A stretch of DNA of 61,765 nt from SKPH01 sp051748565. GTDB lineage: Bacteria > Bacillota > Dethiobacteria > DTU022. The position numbers and the translations under genes are program-made. Location: contig JBNJHN010000005.1 of NCBI GenBank assembly GCA_051748565.1, positions 1 through 61,765 of the forward strand. Direction: 5' to 3'. How positions within the stretch are numbered: position 1 is the first letter of the stretch; each line of letters starts with the position of its first letter. Below the pieces are notes generated by a model that saw only the letters and a list, made by a program, of their open reading frames with translations, made no database searches and was not told the DNA's origin. This document shows, one piece after another, positions 25,451 to 34,838 of the stretch.

Positions 25451-26734
25451 GTGATAATAATAACAGCTCCACCTGAAAAATTTTCCGGCGAATTAAATAT
25501 TCCCGGTGATAAATCAATTACCCACCGAGCCGCGATGCTCGGGGCGCTGGCCCGGGGGATTACCGAAATTCATGGGTATCTCAATGCAGAAGACTGCCGG
25601 TCAACTTTCAGCTGTCTGAAATCCCTGGGGGTTAAAATCAATACCAGGGGGGGGCGGCTTTTCGTAGAAGGAAGGAATATGGCCTTAAAAAGTCCATCAC
25701 ATCCCCTTGAGGCTGGAAATTCAGGCACAACGGCCAGGCTTCTGCTTGGCATATTGGCCGGTCAGCCTTTTAGCGCTACTATCACCGGTGACCAATCTCT
25801 CCGGAAACGGCCGATGAAACGGGTTGTTGAGCCGCTGCGATTAATGGGTGCCTCTATTACAGCAGAAAACGATGACGATTACCTTCCTCTTACCATCAAT
25901 GGAGCAAACCTTCAACCTCTGGATTATGAGTCCCCCCGGGCCAGTGCACAGGTTAAATCGGCAATCTTATTGGCCGGCTTGTATACTGAAGGCATTACCA
26001 CAGTTGAAGAGCCTTACAGAAGCCGCAATCACACTGAGTTAATGCTCTCCCGTTTCGGAGCGTCTGTCAAAATTGAGGGTTGTAAAGTTGCCCTGCAAGG
26101 CAGGCCGATTTTGCATGGAACTCAAATCAATATCCCCGGGGATATTTCTACTGCCGCATTTTTCATGGTTGCTGCGGCGATTATGCCCGGCTCGGAATTG
26201 CTTCTTAAAAATGTCGGTGTTAACCCCACACGTAGCGGCATTATTGATATCCTTAATACAATGGGAGCTGAAATTGAGCTGCAGAATAAACGTGACTGGG
26301 GTGGGGAACCGGCTGCAGATATTTTAGTCAGGGGAGGAAGCCGATTAAAAGCTGCATCTCTCAGCGGTGAAATAATTCCCCTGCTTATCGACGAAATACC
26401 GATATTGGCAGTCGCGGCGTCAGTCGCCGAAGGTAAAACTGTGATCAGCGGCGCTTCAGAATTAAGGGTCAAAGAGTCGGACCGTATTTCCGCCCTTTCC
26501 GGGCAGTTGATTAAGCTGGGTGCAGCTGTGGAAGAAACTGAAGACGGACTGATTATTGAAGGTAAAAATGTACTCCGGGGTGCTGAAGTAGAAAGCTATG
26601 GAGACCACCGCATTGCCATGTCGCTTGCTGTTGCCGGGTTGGTGGCTAAGGGAGAAACAGTCATACACGGTGCAGAAGCAATAAATATTTCTTATCCCGG
26701 ATTTATGCCCGCTCTTCGCTCCCTGACCAAATAG
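25451..26734 (+). CDS. aroA: 3-phosphoshikimate 1-carboxyvinyltransferase (EPSP synthase)
   Basis: 427 residues from a GTG seven bases after GGAG; a TTG four codons earlier is an alternative with a poorer site. It makes 5-enolpyruvylshikimate-3-phosphate from shikimate-3-phosphate and PEP. The two family signatures are present: LEAGNSGTTARLL near residue 86 and VKESDRI followed by YGDHRIAMSL near the end. The N-terminal IPGDKSITHRA binds substrate. It is alone here, 38 bases ahead of the hisD promoter; aroC and aroB lie about 5 kb downstream. Confidence 0.95.
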   Translation: MIIITAPPEKFSGELNIPGDKSITHRAAMLGALARGITEIHGYLNAEDCRSTFSCLKSLGVKINTRGGRLFVEGRNMALKSPSHPLEAGNSGTTARLLLGILAGQPFSATITGDQSLRKRPMKRVVEPLRLMGASITAENDDDYLPLTINGANLQPLDYESPRASAQVKSAILLAGLYTEGITTVEEPYRSRNHTELMLSRFGASVKIEGCKVALQGRPILHGTQINIPGDISTAAFFMVAAAIMPGSELLLKNVGVNPTRSGIIDILNTMGAEIELQNKRDWGGEPAADILVRGGSRLKAASLSGEIIPLLIDEIPILAVAASVAEGKTVISGASELRVKESDRISALSGQLIKLGAAVEETEDGLIIEGKNVLRGAEVESYGDHRIAMSLAVAGLVAKGETVIHGAEAINISYPGFMPALRSLTK

Positions 26735-26743
26735 CCAGCGAAA

Positions 26744-26772
26744 TTGACGCTTTAACTCTCCTATGTTAAAAT
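26744..26772 (+). promoter_or_regulatory. sigma-A promoter for the his/aro operon
   Basis: TTGACG (26744-26749), a 17-base spacer and TAAAAT (26767-26772). The predicted start near 26779 lies after an in-frame ATG at 26773, which supports the downstream ATG as the real hisD start. Confidence 0.7.
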
Positions 26773-26835
26773 ATGGTTGCTTTTTCCGCTTACCTTCGTA
26801 CCCAAATAATCAGTATGGCAGATGAGGAGAAAATG

Positions 26836-28137
26836 ATGGTCCTGCCCGTATATTCATACGCAGAATATAAGAAAAATCATCCTTTGATCAGCTTGAATGA
26901 TTATCTAAAGGAGCGGGAGCAGGTTCTGAAAATAATTGAAGATGTTCGCCATAACGGTGATAATGCCCTGATAAAATATGCCCTGGAATTTGATCGGGCT
27001 GAACTCTCAAAATTGCAGGTGACCGCAGAAGATCTTGCCGCAGCAGCCCGCTCAGTTGAACCATATTTATTGGAAGCCATTCGTGGGGCGAAAGAAAATA
27101 TTGAGCGATTCCACCGCCGCCAGGTTGAACAGGACTGGTGGGAAAGCGGACCGGGCCGGCTGGCAGGACAGCGCTTCATACCGCTGCAATCAGTCGGAGC
27201 TTACATTCCGGGCGGAACAGCGGCTTACCCATCATCTGTTTTGATGACCGTTGTTCCGGCACAGGTTGCCGGCGTGAAAGAGATATATATCTGCACCCCC
27301 CCGGGTAGCGATGGTTCAGTTAACCCCCTGACCCTTGCCGCTGCTCATGAAGCCGGAGCAAAAGCAGTCTACATGGCCGGTGGAGCCCAGGCGATTGCAG
27401 CGATGGCTTATGGCACAGAAACCATTCCAGCGGTGCAGAAAATAGTCGGCCCCGGTAATATCTATGTAACACTGGCTAAAAAAGAAGTTTTCGGAGAGGT
27501 CGGCATTGATATGCTGGCCGGCCCCAGTGAAATAGTAATTGTTGCTGATCAGGCGGCCAGGCCGTCTTTTATTGCTGCCGACCTTTTATCGCAGGCTGAG
27601 CATGATCCTCTTTCCCGTTCAATATTAATTACCACATCCGAAGAACTGGCTTTTTCGGTTGCCGAACATCTTGAAGAGCAGCTGGCCACGCTGCCGAGAA
27701 AAAATATAGCAGAACAATCTCTTAAAAAACAGGGTGCAGTTATCCTGGTATCCAGCCTGGATGATGCCTGGCCGATTGTTAACGAACTGGCCCCCGAACA
27801 CCTCGAACTGCATATTGAAGAAGCCTGGCGATATATTGATTCTGTAAGAAGTGCCGGTGCCGTGTTTGTCGGTTCATTTACCCCGGAATCGCTTGGGGAT
27901 TACTGGGCGGGTTCGAACCATGTATTACCCACGGCAGCTGCAGCCCGTTATACATCGGCCCTGGGGGTGGCTGATTATATCAAACGTTCTCACGTTCTCT
28001 GTTATTCCAGCCATGCTTTAGAGCAGGCAGCGCCGCAAATAGCTGCACTGGCCAGGGCCGAGGGCCTTGAAGCTCATGCCAGGGCAGTGTTAATAAGGAG
28101 GCAGATCAATGAATCGTCAGGCAAGAGTCGAACGTAA
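26836..28137 (+). CDS. hisD: Histidinol dehydrogenase
   Basis: 433 residues, the family's usual length. The ATG at 26836 follows GAGGAG by six bases; an in-frame ATG 63 bases earlier has no ribosome site and lies at the predicted transcription start. HisD oxidises L-histidinol to histidine in two NAD-dependent steps with zinc. Signatures: YIPGGTAAYPSSVLM near 139, GPGNIYVT, DLLSQAEHDP, APEHLELH, and GDYWAGSNHVLPT near the C-terminus. It is first in the run hisD-hisB-hisA-hisI-hisJ and overlaps hisB by 29 bases. Confidence 0.97.
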   Translation: MVLPVYSYAEYKKNHPLISLNDYLKEREQVLKIIEDVRHNGDNALIKYALEFDRAELSKLQVTAEDLAAAARSVEPYLLEAIRGAKENIERFHRRQVEQDWWESGPGRLAGQRFIPLQSVGAYIPGGTAAYPSSVLMTVVPAQVAGVKEIYICTPPGSDGSVNPLTLAAAHEAGAKAVYMAGGAQAIAAMAYGTETIPAVQKIVGPGNIYVTLAKKEVFGEVGIDMLAGPSEIVIVADQAARPSFIAADLLSQAEHDPLSRSILITTSEELAFSVAEHLEEQLATLPRKNIAEQSLKKQGAVILVSSLDDAWPIVNELAPEHLELHIEEAWRYIDSVRSAGAVFVGSFTPESLGDYWAGSNHVLPTAAAARYTSALGVADYIKRSHVLCYSSHALEQAAPQIAALARAEGLEAHARAVLIRRQINESSGKSRT

Positions 28138-28699
28138 AACTGCTGAAACTGCAGTAATTCTTGATTTAAAACTTGACGGGACCGGTCAGGCAGAATTGAA
28201 AACCGGACTGCCATTTTTTGAACATATGCTTAACCTGTGGTGCCGCCACGGGTTCTTTGACCTGGCCATTAGAGCCGAAGGCGACATTGAAGTCGATCTC
28301 CATCACCTGGTTGAAGATATAGGTATATGTCTTGGCCGGGCCTGGCAGGAAGCATTGGGTAATAAAGACGGGATCAGGAGATACGGTTTTAGCGCTGTAC
28401 CGATGGACGAAGCACTGGTTACTGCAGCAGCCGATCTTTCCGGTCGCCCCTGGCTTCATTATAATATTTTGCTTTCTCCCGGACTGGTGGGAACGATGGA
28501 TCCGGAGTTATTCAGGGAATTCTGGCAGGCCTTTGTAAATGAAGGGCGTTTTAACCTGCACCTGGACATGAATCACGGCCAGAATAAGCATCATATCATT
28601 GAAGCATCTTACAAGGCCGCCGGCAGGGCATTGAACGAAGCATCTTCATTAATGGACGGGTACCATGGTATCCTTTCGACCAAGGGAAAATTAGAATGA
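28109..28699 (+). CDS. hisB: Imidazoleglycerol-phosphate dehydratase
   Basis: 196 residues, monofunctional (no phosphatase domain). It dehydrates imidazole-glycerol phosphate with Mn2+. The two metal-binding HHxxED-type motifs are clear: LHHLVEDIGICLG near 71-83 and NKHHIIEASYKA near 168-180; FFEHML is also typical. The ATG follows AAGGAGG and starts inside the end of hisD. The family's DLSGRPW stretch is present at about 108-114. Confidence 0.97.
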   Translation: MNRQARVERKTAETAVILDLKLDGTGQAELKTGLPFFEHMLNLWCRHGFFDLAIRAEGDIEVDLHHLVEDIGICLGRAWQEALGNKDGIRRYGFSAVPMDEALVTAAADLSGRPWLHYNILLSPGLVGTMDPELFREFWQAFVNEGRFNLHLDMNHGQNKHHIIEASYKAAGRALNEASSLMDGYHGILSTKGKLE

Positions 28700-28709
28700 G
28701 GTGACACAT

Positions 28710-29429
28710 ATGCTGGTTATACCAGCCATCGATTTGCACCGTGGCCGCTGCGTCCGCCTTTATCAGGGTAATCCTGAGCGCGAAACTGTTTATGGGAACA
28801 ATCCCGTCGAGGTAGCCCGCCAGTGGGAGCAGCTGGGTGCAAAAATGCTTCACCTTGTCGATCTTGACGGGGCTTTTACCGGGCATTCCAAAAATGCGAA
28901 GGTTATCTGCTCCATCGGTGAAGAAGTGCATATACCCCTGCAGCTGGGCGGTGGTATAAGATCCGCAGAAGCAGTTGAAAAGGCCATTTCTGCAGGTGTA
29001 TCAAGAGTAATTCTCGGAACTATTGCCATAGAGCAGCCTAAACTGGCCCGACAAATTGTGGATGAATATGGTGAAAGGATAATTGTCGGTATTGACGCCC
29101 GTGATGATATGGTTGCCGTTAAAGGCTGGACTGAATTTTCTGCAGTCAAAACGGTCGAGCTGGCTTTACGCATTGAGCAGTGGGGTGTTAAAGAGATTAT
29201 TTATACCGATATCAAAAAAGACGGAACCATGCAGGGGCCTGATATGACCGGTCTTGAAGATATTCTGCAAAAGACATCCCTGCAGGTAATTATGTCTGGC
29301 GGGATATCTTCAATAGAAGATCTGGTTTCCCTAAAACCTTACAGCAGCCGGGTTAGTGGTGTGATTATCGGAAAAGCCTTATATTCTAACCAGATTACAT
29401 TGCCGGATGCCATGGCGATATTTAATTGA
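28710..29429 (+). CDS. hisA: ProFAR isomerase (HisA)
   Basis: 239 residues from the ATG after GAGGTG; a GTG nine bases upstream overlaps that site. It is a TIM barrel with the two phosphate-binding motifs LQLGGGIRS near 76-84 and MSGGISSIEDL near 195-205. Asp8 (AIDLHRGRC) and the YTDIKKDGT loop are the expected catalytic parts. It isomerises ProFAR to PRFAR. In most his operons hisF follows and hisH precedes it; neither is here. Confidence 0.95.
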   Translation: MLVIPAIDLHRGRCVRLYQGNPERETVYGNNPVEVARQWEQLGAKMLHLVDLDGAFTGHSKNAKVICSIGEEVHIPLQLGGGIRSAEAVEKAISAGVSRVILGTIAIEQPKLARQIVDEYGERIIVGIDARDDMVAVKGWTEFSAVKTVELALRIEQWGVKEIIYTDIKKDGTMQGPDMTGLEDILQKTSLQVIMSGGISSIEDLVSLKPYSSRVSGVIIGKALYSNQITLPDAMAIFN

Positions 29430-29492
29430 AATACAGGGGGAGCAAAATTTGGACTTCATTATTAGTGATTGCGGAGATTTGGAGGAGAGAAC

Positions 29493-29882
29493 GTGAAAGA
29501 CGATATTGAAAACCGGAAGTTGGACCCACTGGAAACAGAAAAGCTTAAATATGATCAAAATGGCCTTGTTCCTGCTGTTATCCAGGATTATAGAAACAAT
29601 GTGGTCCTCATGGTCGGGTACATGAACGAAGAGGCGGTAAAACGGACAATAAAAGAAGGGAAAGTCTGTTTCTGGAGCCGCAGCCGCCAGGAATACTGGG
29701 TTAAAGGAGAAACTTCAGGGAACTTTTTCGAGGTACGGTCAATATATGCCGATTGCGATGCCGATACCCTCCTGGTGAAGGTTATTCCTCTCGGCCCGGG
29801 TCTGGCATGTCACACCGGGCGCTATTCCTGTTTTTTCAATACCCTGGACGGTTTTAATCTGCAGGAGGAGAAAAATGGTTGA
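29493..29882 (+). CDS. hisI: Phosphoribosyl-AMP cyclohydrolase (HisI)
   Basis: 129 residues from a GTG after GGAGGAGA; a TTG eight codons earlier lies before the site. It opens the adenine ring of PR-AMP. Zinc and magnesium ligands are in the segment with DCDADTLLVKV and in the final CHTGRYSCF. The early KVCFWSRSRQEYW block is diagnostic. Only the cyclohydrolase half is present; no HisE pyrophosphohydrolase domain is fused or adjacent, so hisE must be elsewhere. It overlaps hisJ by eight bases. Confidence 0.95.
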   Translation: MKDDIENRKLDPLETEKLKYDQNGLVPAVIQDYRNNVVLMVGYMNEEAVKRTIKEGKVCFWSRSRQEYWVKGETSGNFFEVRSIYADCDADTLLVKVIPLGPGLACHTGRYSCFFNTLDGFNLQEEKNG

Positions 29883-30675
29883 CTATCATCTGCATACCTC
29901 CCGATGCTGCCATGCCGTTGGAACAATGGATGAATACCTGGCTGAAGCAGAACTCAAAAAGATCAGGGAAATCGGTTTTGCCGATCACTTCCCCCTGGGG
30001 CTGCTTGACTATAACCCGCGCGTTCAGGTTACGATGAATCCCGGGGAATTGGATGAATATATCCTGCAGGTAGAAAATCTGAAAAAACTTAGCAACAGAG
30101 TTAAGATTAAGCTGGGAATTGAGATAGACTATTTACCCGGTACTGAAGATAAATTAGGCAAACTTCTCAAAGAATACAGTTTTGATTTTGTTATCGGTTC
30201 AATCCATTTCATGGATGACTGGGATTTTACCCATCCTGTTTATGCAGACACCTATAAAGATCGTGATTTAAACCGTCTTTACGAAACTTATTTTGATCTG
30301 GTCTGGAATCTTTGTCACAGTGGCCTTATAGATATAATAGGCCACATTGATGTAATTAAAAAATTTGGATACAGACCGAGCGTTGATCTGGAGCCGCTCT
30401 GGGAGCAAACTGCCCGTATTCTGAAGCAGACCGATACATGTATGGAACTTAATACCGCCGGGCGGGATGCACCGGTGGGAGAGTTCTATCCGGAGAAGCT
30501 GCTTATCGAAAAATGTTTCAAAGAAGGGGTTTCAGTAACCCTGGGTTCTGATGCTCACGGGCCGCAGCAGGTCGGAAGATATTTTGAAGAAGCTCTTCAA
30601 ACGCTAAAAGAGGCAGGCTACCGCGAACTCACTGTTTTCGAAAAACGGATTAAATCCAGTCTGCCTTTAGATTAA
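29875..30675 (+). CDS. hisJ: PHP-domain histidinol-phosphatase (HisJ/HisK)
   Basis: 266 residues of the PHP superfamily: DYHLHTSRCCHAVG at the start, GFADHFPL near 35, GIEIDY near 80, GSIHFMDDWDF near 107, DIIGHIDVIKKFG near 155, and GSDAHGPQQVG near 222. All supply metal ligands for a trinuclear centre. It removes phosphate from histidinol phosphate, the step before HisD. Its ATG lies within the end of hisI after AGGAGG, so it is coupled. This makes the operon independent of a HisB-type phosphatase. Confidence 0.93.
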   Translation: MVDYHLHTSRCCHAVGTMDEYLAEAELKKIREIGFADHFPLGLLDYNPRVQVTMNPGELDEYILQVENLKKLSNRVKIKLGIEIDYLPGTEDKLGKLLKEYSFDFVIGSIHFMDDWDFTHPVYADTYKDRDLNRLYETYFDLVWNLCHSGLIDIIGHIDVIKKFGYRPSVDLEPLWEQTARILKQTDTCMELNTAGRDAPVGEFYPEKLLIEKCFKEGVSVTLGSDAHGPQQVGRYFEEALQTLKEAGYRELTVFEKRIKSSLPLD

Positions 30676-30689
30676 AGAGGAGGATTTCA

Positions 30690-31166
30690 TTGACGAAGCT
30701 CCATCAGGATCGGATTGATACGCCAAAAGGCGTTTTTTTGATTCGATTCAGCAGCAGAGGTATTTATGAAATATGCTTTCCCGGTTCAAGAACAGATCTG
30801 GGTTATCCTCCATGCAGCCTGCCCTGGACCGGGTTCGCCGGTGATCTCCATTGCTACCTGTCAGGGAAAAAAGTAGACTGGGCAGGTTACCCCCTTGATC
30901 AAAGCGGTTACCGGCCTTTTACGGCCAGGCTGCTTGAAGAAGTTAGCAATATTCCATATGGGCAGGTCTGTACATACCGGGAAGCAGCCGAACGAGCCGG
31001 ATCACCCCTGGCCTGGCGAGCGGCGGGGCAGGCTCTGAAAGTCAATCGCCATCCTGTAATAGTACCCTGTCACCGGGTTGTAGGAAGTAATAACAGGATC
31101 GGTGGATTCAGCGGTCCCCCCGGTTGGAAACAGATGCTTCTTGAACTGGAAGGTGTACTCATTTAA
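30690..31166 (+). CDS. ogt: Methylated-DNA-protein-cysteine methyltransferase
   Basis: 158 residues from a TTG six bases after GAGGAGG. The suicide Cys is in PCHRVVGSNN near residue 129. The helix-turn-helix region before it (SNIPYGQVCTYREAAERAG) and the final GGFSGPPGWKQ are typical. It removes O6-alkyl groups from guanine. The N-terminal domain is short, like Ogt without the Ada regulatory part. It is 14 bases after hisJ and may be cotranscribed by read-through, an odd place functionally. Confidence 0.93.
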   Translation: MTKLHQDRIDTPKGVFLIRFSSRGIYEICFPGSRTDLGYPPCSLPWTGFAGDLHCYLSGKKVDWAGYPLDQSGYRPFTARLLEEVSNIPYGQVCTYREAAERAGSPLAWRAAGQALKVNRHPVIVPCHRVVGSNNRIGGFSGPPGWKQMLLELEGVLI

Positions 31167-31269
31167 CATAATAGAAGAGTCTTCTTCCGAAGCCACCCCT
31201 GTCAGGTATTCTGAATGGCAGGAGCCGGTGTGGTACGCTTCATGATCTTTAAACTGAAGGAGTTTTTAA

Positions 31270-32433
31270 ATGCGTTACTTATCCGGCGGTGAATCGCACG
31301 GGCCTTGTTTAAGCGGTATAATCGATGGTTTGCCGGCAGGTCTCGAACTGAATATAGACGACATCAATAAACAATTAGGGCGCCGTCAGATTGGTTACGG
31401 CAGAGGCGCCAGGATGGCTATTGAAAAAGATCAGGTTCAAATTCTTTCAGGGCTGCGTTTTAGGCGGACTATAGGCAGCCCGCTAACCCTTCAGATCAAA
31501 AACCGCGATTGGGAAAATTGGCGGGAAATTATGGCACCGGAAGGTTTCGAACCGCAGGATGCAGTTTTACAGACCCGGCCCCGTCCCGGGCATGCCGACC
31601 TGGCCGGCGGTCTGAAATATAACCATGAAGACCTGCGGATGATTTTAGAACGCTCCAGCGCCCGGGAGACAGCTATGAGGGTGGCTGTAGGCAGTGTGGG
31701 CCGCATTTTACTTGAGAAATTCCGGGTTCGTTTTTACAGCCATATTGTCAGTATCGGTTCGGTTGATACTGCTCTTGACAGCAGTGAACTGCCTGACTTA
31801 TTTGATCAAATTGAAAAATCACCTTTGCGCTGTGCTGATCCAATCGCAGAAAAGGATATGCGGAAAGAGATTGATAAAGCAAAAAATGATGGAGATACCC
31901 TGGGCGGAATTATGGAGATCGTAGTCACCGGCCTGCCTCCTGGTTTGGGCAGTCATGTGCATTGGGATCTTCGCCTCGACGGACGCCTCGCCGGGGCCAT
32001 TGCAAGTATCCAGGGTATCAAAGGCGTCGAAATCGGGACCGGGTTTAAAAGCGCCCGGCTGCGGGGATCACAATTACATGATCCAATTGTTCGGGAAGAT
32101 GGTTCCGGTATAGTTCGCCCATCCAACCGGGCGGGAGGCCTGGAGGGGGGAATTACTAACGGCCAGCCTTTGATCCTCAGGGCTGCCATGAAGCCAATCC
32201 CTACCCTGGCTGATCCCCTGCCCAGCATTGACTGGAATACAGGCCTGGCTTCACATGGAGCTACTGAAAGATCCGATGTCTGCGCTGTTCCCGCTGCCGC
32301 AGTGGTTGCAGAAGCAGTCGCTGCCTGGGAGCTGGCAGTATCTTTTCGGGAAAAATTTGCAGGAGACTATATCGAAGAAGTTGAAGCCGCCTACCAATTC
32401 TATATGGAGCAGGTAAACAGGCGGTTGAGGTAA
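31270..32433 (+). CDS. aroC: Chorismate synthase
   Basis: 387 residues. It makes chorismate from EPSP with reduced FMN as cofactor. Signatures: GGESHGPCLSGIIDGLPAGL at the N-terminus, RPRPGHADLAGGLKY near 97-111 and SARETAMRVAVG near 128. The ATG follows AAGGAG. The 103-base gap before it contains no gene and may hold its own promoter, but none is clear. aroB follows after 12 bases. Confidence 0.97.
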   Translation: MRYLSGGESHGPCLSGIIDGLPAGLELNIDDINKQLGRRQIGYGRGARMAIEKDQVQILSGLRFRRTIGSPLTLQIKNRDWENWREIMAPEGFEPQDAVLQTRPRPGHADLAGGLKYNHEDLRMILERSSARETAMRVAVGSVGRILLEKFRVRFYSHIVSIGSVDTALDSSELPDLFDQIEKSPLRCADPIAEKDMRKEIDKAKNDGDTLGGIMEIVVTGLPPGLGSHVHWDLRLDGRLAGAIASIQGIKGVEIGTGFKSARLRGSQLHDPIVREDGSGIVRPSNRAGGLEGGITNGQPLILRAAMKPIPTLADPLPSIDWNTGLASHGATERSDVCAVPAAAVVAEAVAAWELAVSFREKFAGDYIEEVEAAYQFYMEQVNRRLR

Positions 32434-32445
32434 GAGGAGGTTTTT

Positions 32446-33573
32446 ATGGCACGACGGGAAATCACAGTTAAATCAACCGGCTTTGCTTACAGGGTGCTGA
32501 TCGAAGAAGGCGTATTGGCTAACCTCGGCAAGTCTTTGCGTCTCCTCTTTCCATCAACTAGAACACTGCTGGTCAGCGATAGGAGAGTCTTTACCCTCTA
32601 CGGTGATCAAGCATTAAAAACCTTAAAGCAAGAGATGTGGCAGGTCGGTACATTTTTAATCAGGCCGGGTGAAAGATCTAAGACTCTGAGTACTGCTTCC
32701 CGCTTATTTGATGCCGCCGTTGAAACAGGTCTCGATCGCAACTCGCCAATAATTGCTCTTGGCGGTGGGGTAGTCGGCGATCTGGCCGGCTTCGCCGCGG
32801 CTACTTATATGCGTGGGGTACCCCTGGTCATGGTTCCCACCTCACTATTAGCCCAGGTTGACAGCAGCGTCGGTGGGAAGGTTGCTGTGAACCATCCCCG
32901 TGGAAAGAATATAATTGGCGCTATTTACCCACCACGGATTGTGCTGATCGACCCGCCGGTTCTAAACACCCTTCCGAAACGGCAGCTGCGGGCCGGCCTG
33001 GCCGAGGTGATCAAGTACGGCATCATTGAAGACAGCTCGTTTTTCAGATTGCTGGAAGAAAATTTAGATCATTTATTAGATGGCGATAATTGTTTTCTTG
33101 CTGAAGCGGTGCAAAGATCCCTTCAATCAAAAGCCAGGGTTGTCGAAGAAGATGAATATGAAAAAGATTACCGTCGAATTCTTAATTTCGGGCATACTAT
33201 CGGGCATGCTCTCGAAACGGCTACCGCTTACCGTTACTATCTCCATGGAGAGGCAGTTCTGGTCGGCATGTATGCTGCAGTGAAAATTGCTGTTCAATTA
33301 AACCTGCTTGATAGAATCTCGGCTGGGCGTATTATTTCATTAATAGAAAAGATCGGATTAAAAAAACCGCCTGCAGGCTTGACCGCTGAGAAGGTAATCG
33401 ATAAACTAAGGCAAGATAAAAAGCGTCGGGGAAACAATATAATATTTGTCCTGCCGACAGCTATCGGTTCTGCTATTATGGTTCCGGTGAGCGATGTGCA
33501 GCTGATCAGGGAAGCGGTCGAATTATATTTTATACATAAGACGATATATAAGTCCGGCCTCTCCGGCTGGTAA
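32446..33573 (+). CDS. aroB: 3-dehydroquinate synthase
   Basis: 375 residues, stand-alone bacterial length. Features: an NAD-binding GGGVVGDLAGFAA near 106-118, TSLLAQVDSSVGGK near 133-146, the DPPVLNTLP segment, and zinc ligands in the NFGHTIGHALE helix and in the HGEAVLVGM segment. It forms 3-dehydroquinate from DAHP in the shikimate pathway. The last 20 residues after ELYFI are an unusual short tail. secD begins 23 bases later. Confidence 0.97.
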   Translation: MARREITVKSTGFAYRVLIEEGVLANLGKSLRLLFPSTRTLLVSDRRVFTLYGDQALKTLKQEMWQVGTFLIRPGERSKTLSTASRLFDAAVETGLDRNSPIIALGGGVVGDLAGFAAATYMRGVPLVMVPTSLLAQVDSSVGGKVAVNHPRGKNIIGAIYPPRIVLIDPPVLNTLPKRQLRAGLAEVIKYGIIEDSSFFRLLEENLDHLLDGDNCFLAEAVQRSLQSKARVVEEDEYEKDYRRILNFGHTIGHALETATAYRYYLHGEAVLVGMYAAVKIAVQLNLLDRISAGRIISLIEKIGLKKPPAGLTAEKVIDKLRQDKKRRGNNIIFVLPTAIGSAIMVPVSDVQLIREAVELYFIHKTIYKSGLSGW

Positions 33574-33596
33574 GAATTGAATGGAGAGTGGTTTAG

Positions 33597-34838
33597 ATGA
33601 AGCAAGCAGTAAAGCCCGGCTGGCTTTTAATTCTAATTATCGTAAGCTTTCTGATTATCGGGTCAGGCTACTGGGCATTTATTAATGCGGCTGACAGGGA
33701 AGAAGGGATCAAACGCGGTTTGGATATTGCCGGGGGGCTTTATGTGCTCCTTGAGGCGGTAGAAACAGGAGACCGTGATATTGACGAGGATGCTATTGAA
33801 CGCGCCATTACAGTTATTCGCATGCGTGTCGACGAACTCGGGGTTGCTGAACCGATTATTGCCGCACAGGGTGATAACCGTATCCGCATTGAACTTCCCG
33901 ACCTGGAAGATGTTGAACAGGCTCGTAATATAATTGGACGGACAGCTTTGTTGACCTTTGTCGGCCCGGATGGTGAGGTAATAGTTACCGGTGCCAACCT
34001 GGTCCAGGCCAGGGCTGAAAGAGCCCCTGAATTTAACCCTTATCCCTTTGTCAGCATAGAATTTGACCAGGAAGGTTCAAGACTTTTTGCCATTGCAACA
34101 GAAGAGTTTTTAGGTGAACCGATAGCCATTGTTCTCGATGATGAAATCATATCTTCGCCGGTAGTCAGGTCTGTAATTCCTGATGGAAAAGCAACTATAG
34201 AGGGTAACTTTAGTTTTGAAGAAGCAGCTGAATTGGCTCTGCTCCTGCGCAGCGGTGCCCTGCCTGTCGAACTGCGTGAACTTGAATCCCGCCTGATCGG
34301 GCCCACGCTTGGCCAGAGGACCGAAGAGATTGCTGTTTATGCCGCAGGTATTGGCCTGGCCCTGGTTGTGCTCTTTATGATCTTTTATTACAGGGTTGCA
34401 GGAATAATTGCCGGAATAGCCCTGATTTTTTACCTTTCACTGGTTTTGTGGGCTTTGACTTACCTGCCGACAACTCTGACGTTGCCCGGTATTGCCGGGC
34501 TGATTCTATCGATCGGTATGGCTGTTGATGCCAACGTGATTATTTTTGAAAGGATAAAAGACGAATTACGTTCAGGCCGGACCCCCAGGAGTGCCATGGA
34601 AAGCGGTTTCCAGCGGGCATTCAGGGCTATACTTGATGCAAATGTAACCACTTTGATCGTGACGATTGTACTCTTCAGTATGGCCAGCGGCCCGGTCAGG
34701 GGTTTTGCCGTAACCCTCTTCATTGGAATCATCTGCAGCATGTTTACAGCAATAATTTTAACCCGCTTGCTGATGCGTCTTGCTTTTAAAACCGGTCTGA
34801 TCAGCAGTGGGGTCTATGTGGGGGTGAAAGCTCAATGA
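33597..34838 (+). CDS. secD: Protein translocase subunit SecD
   Basis: 413 residues, the shorter Gram-positive/clostridial length. A first membrane helix lies at about 11-30. The large extracytoplasmic domain with GLDIAGGLYVLLEA near 41-54 follows. Five more membrane helices from about 255 contain GIALIFYLSLVLWAL and the NVIIFERIKDELR segment typical of RND-like SecDF. With SecF it uses the proton or sodium gradient to pull preproteins through SecYEG. The stop overlaps the secF start (ATGA). Confidence 0.96.
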   Translation: MKQAVKPGWLLILIIVSFLIIGSGYWAFINAADREEGIKRGLDIAGGLYVLLEAVETGDRDIDEDAIERAITVIRMRVDELGVAEPIIAAQGDNRIRIELPDLEDVEQARNIIGRTALLTFVGPDGEVIVTGANLVQARAERAPEFNPYPFVSIEFDQEGSRLFAIATEEFLGEPIAIVLDDEIISSPVVRSVIPDGKATIEGNFSFEEAAELALLLRSGALPVELRELESRLIGPTLGQRTEEIAVYAAGIGLALVVLFMIFYYRVAGIIAGIALIFYLSLVLWALTYLPTTLTLPGIAGLILSIGMAVDANVIIFERIKDELRSGRTPRSAMESGFQRAFRAILDANVTTLIVTIVLFSMASGPVRGFAVTLFIGIICSMFTAIILTRLLMRLAFKTGLISSGVYVGVKAQ

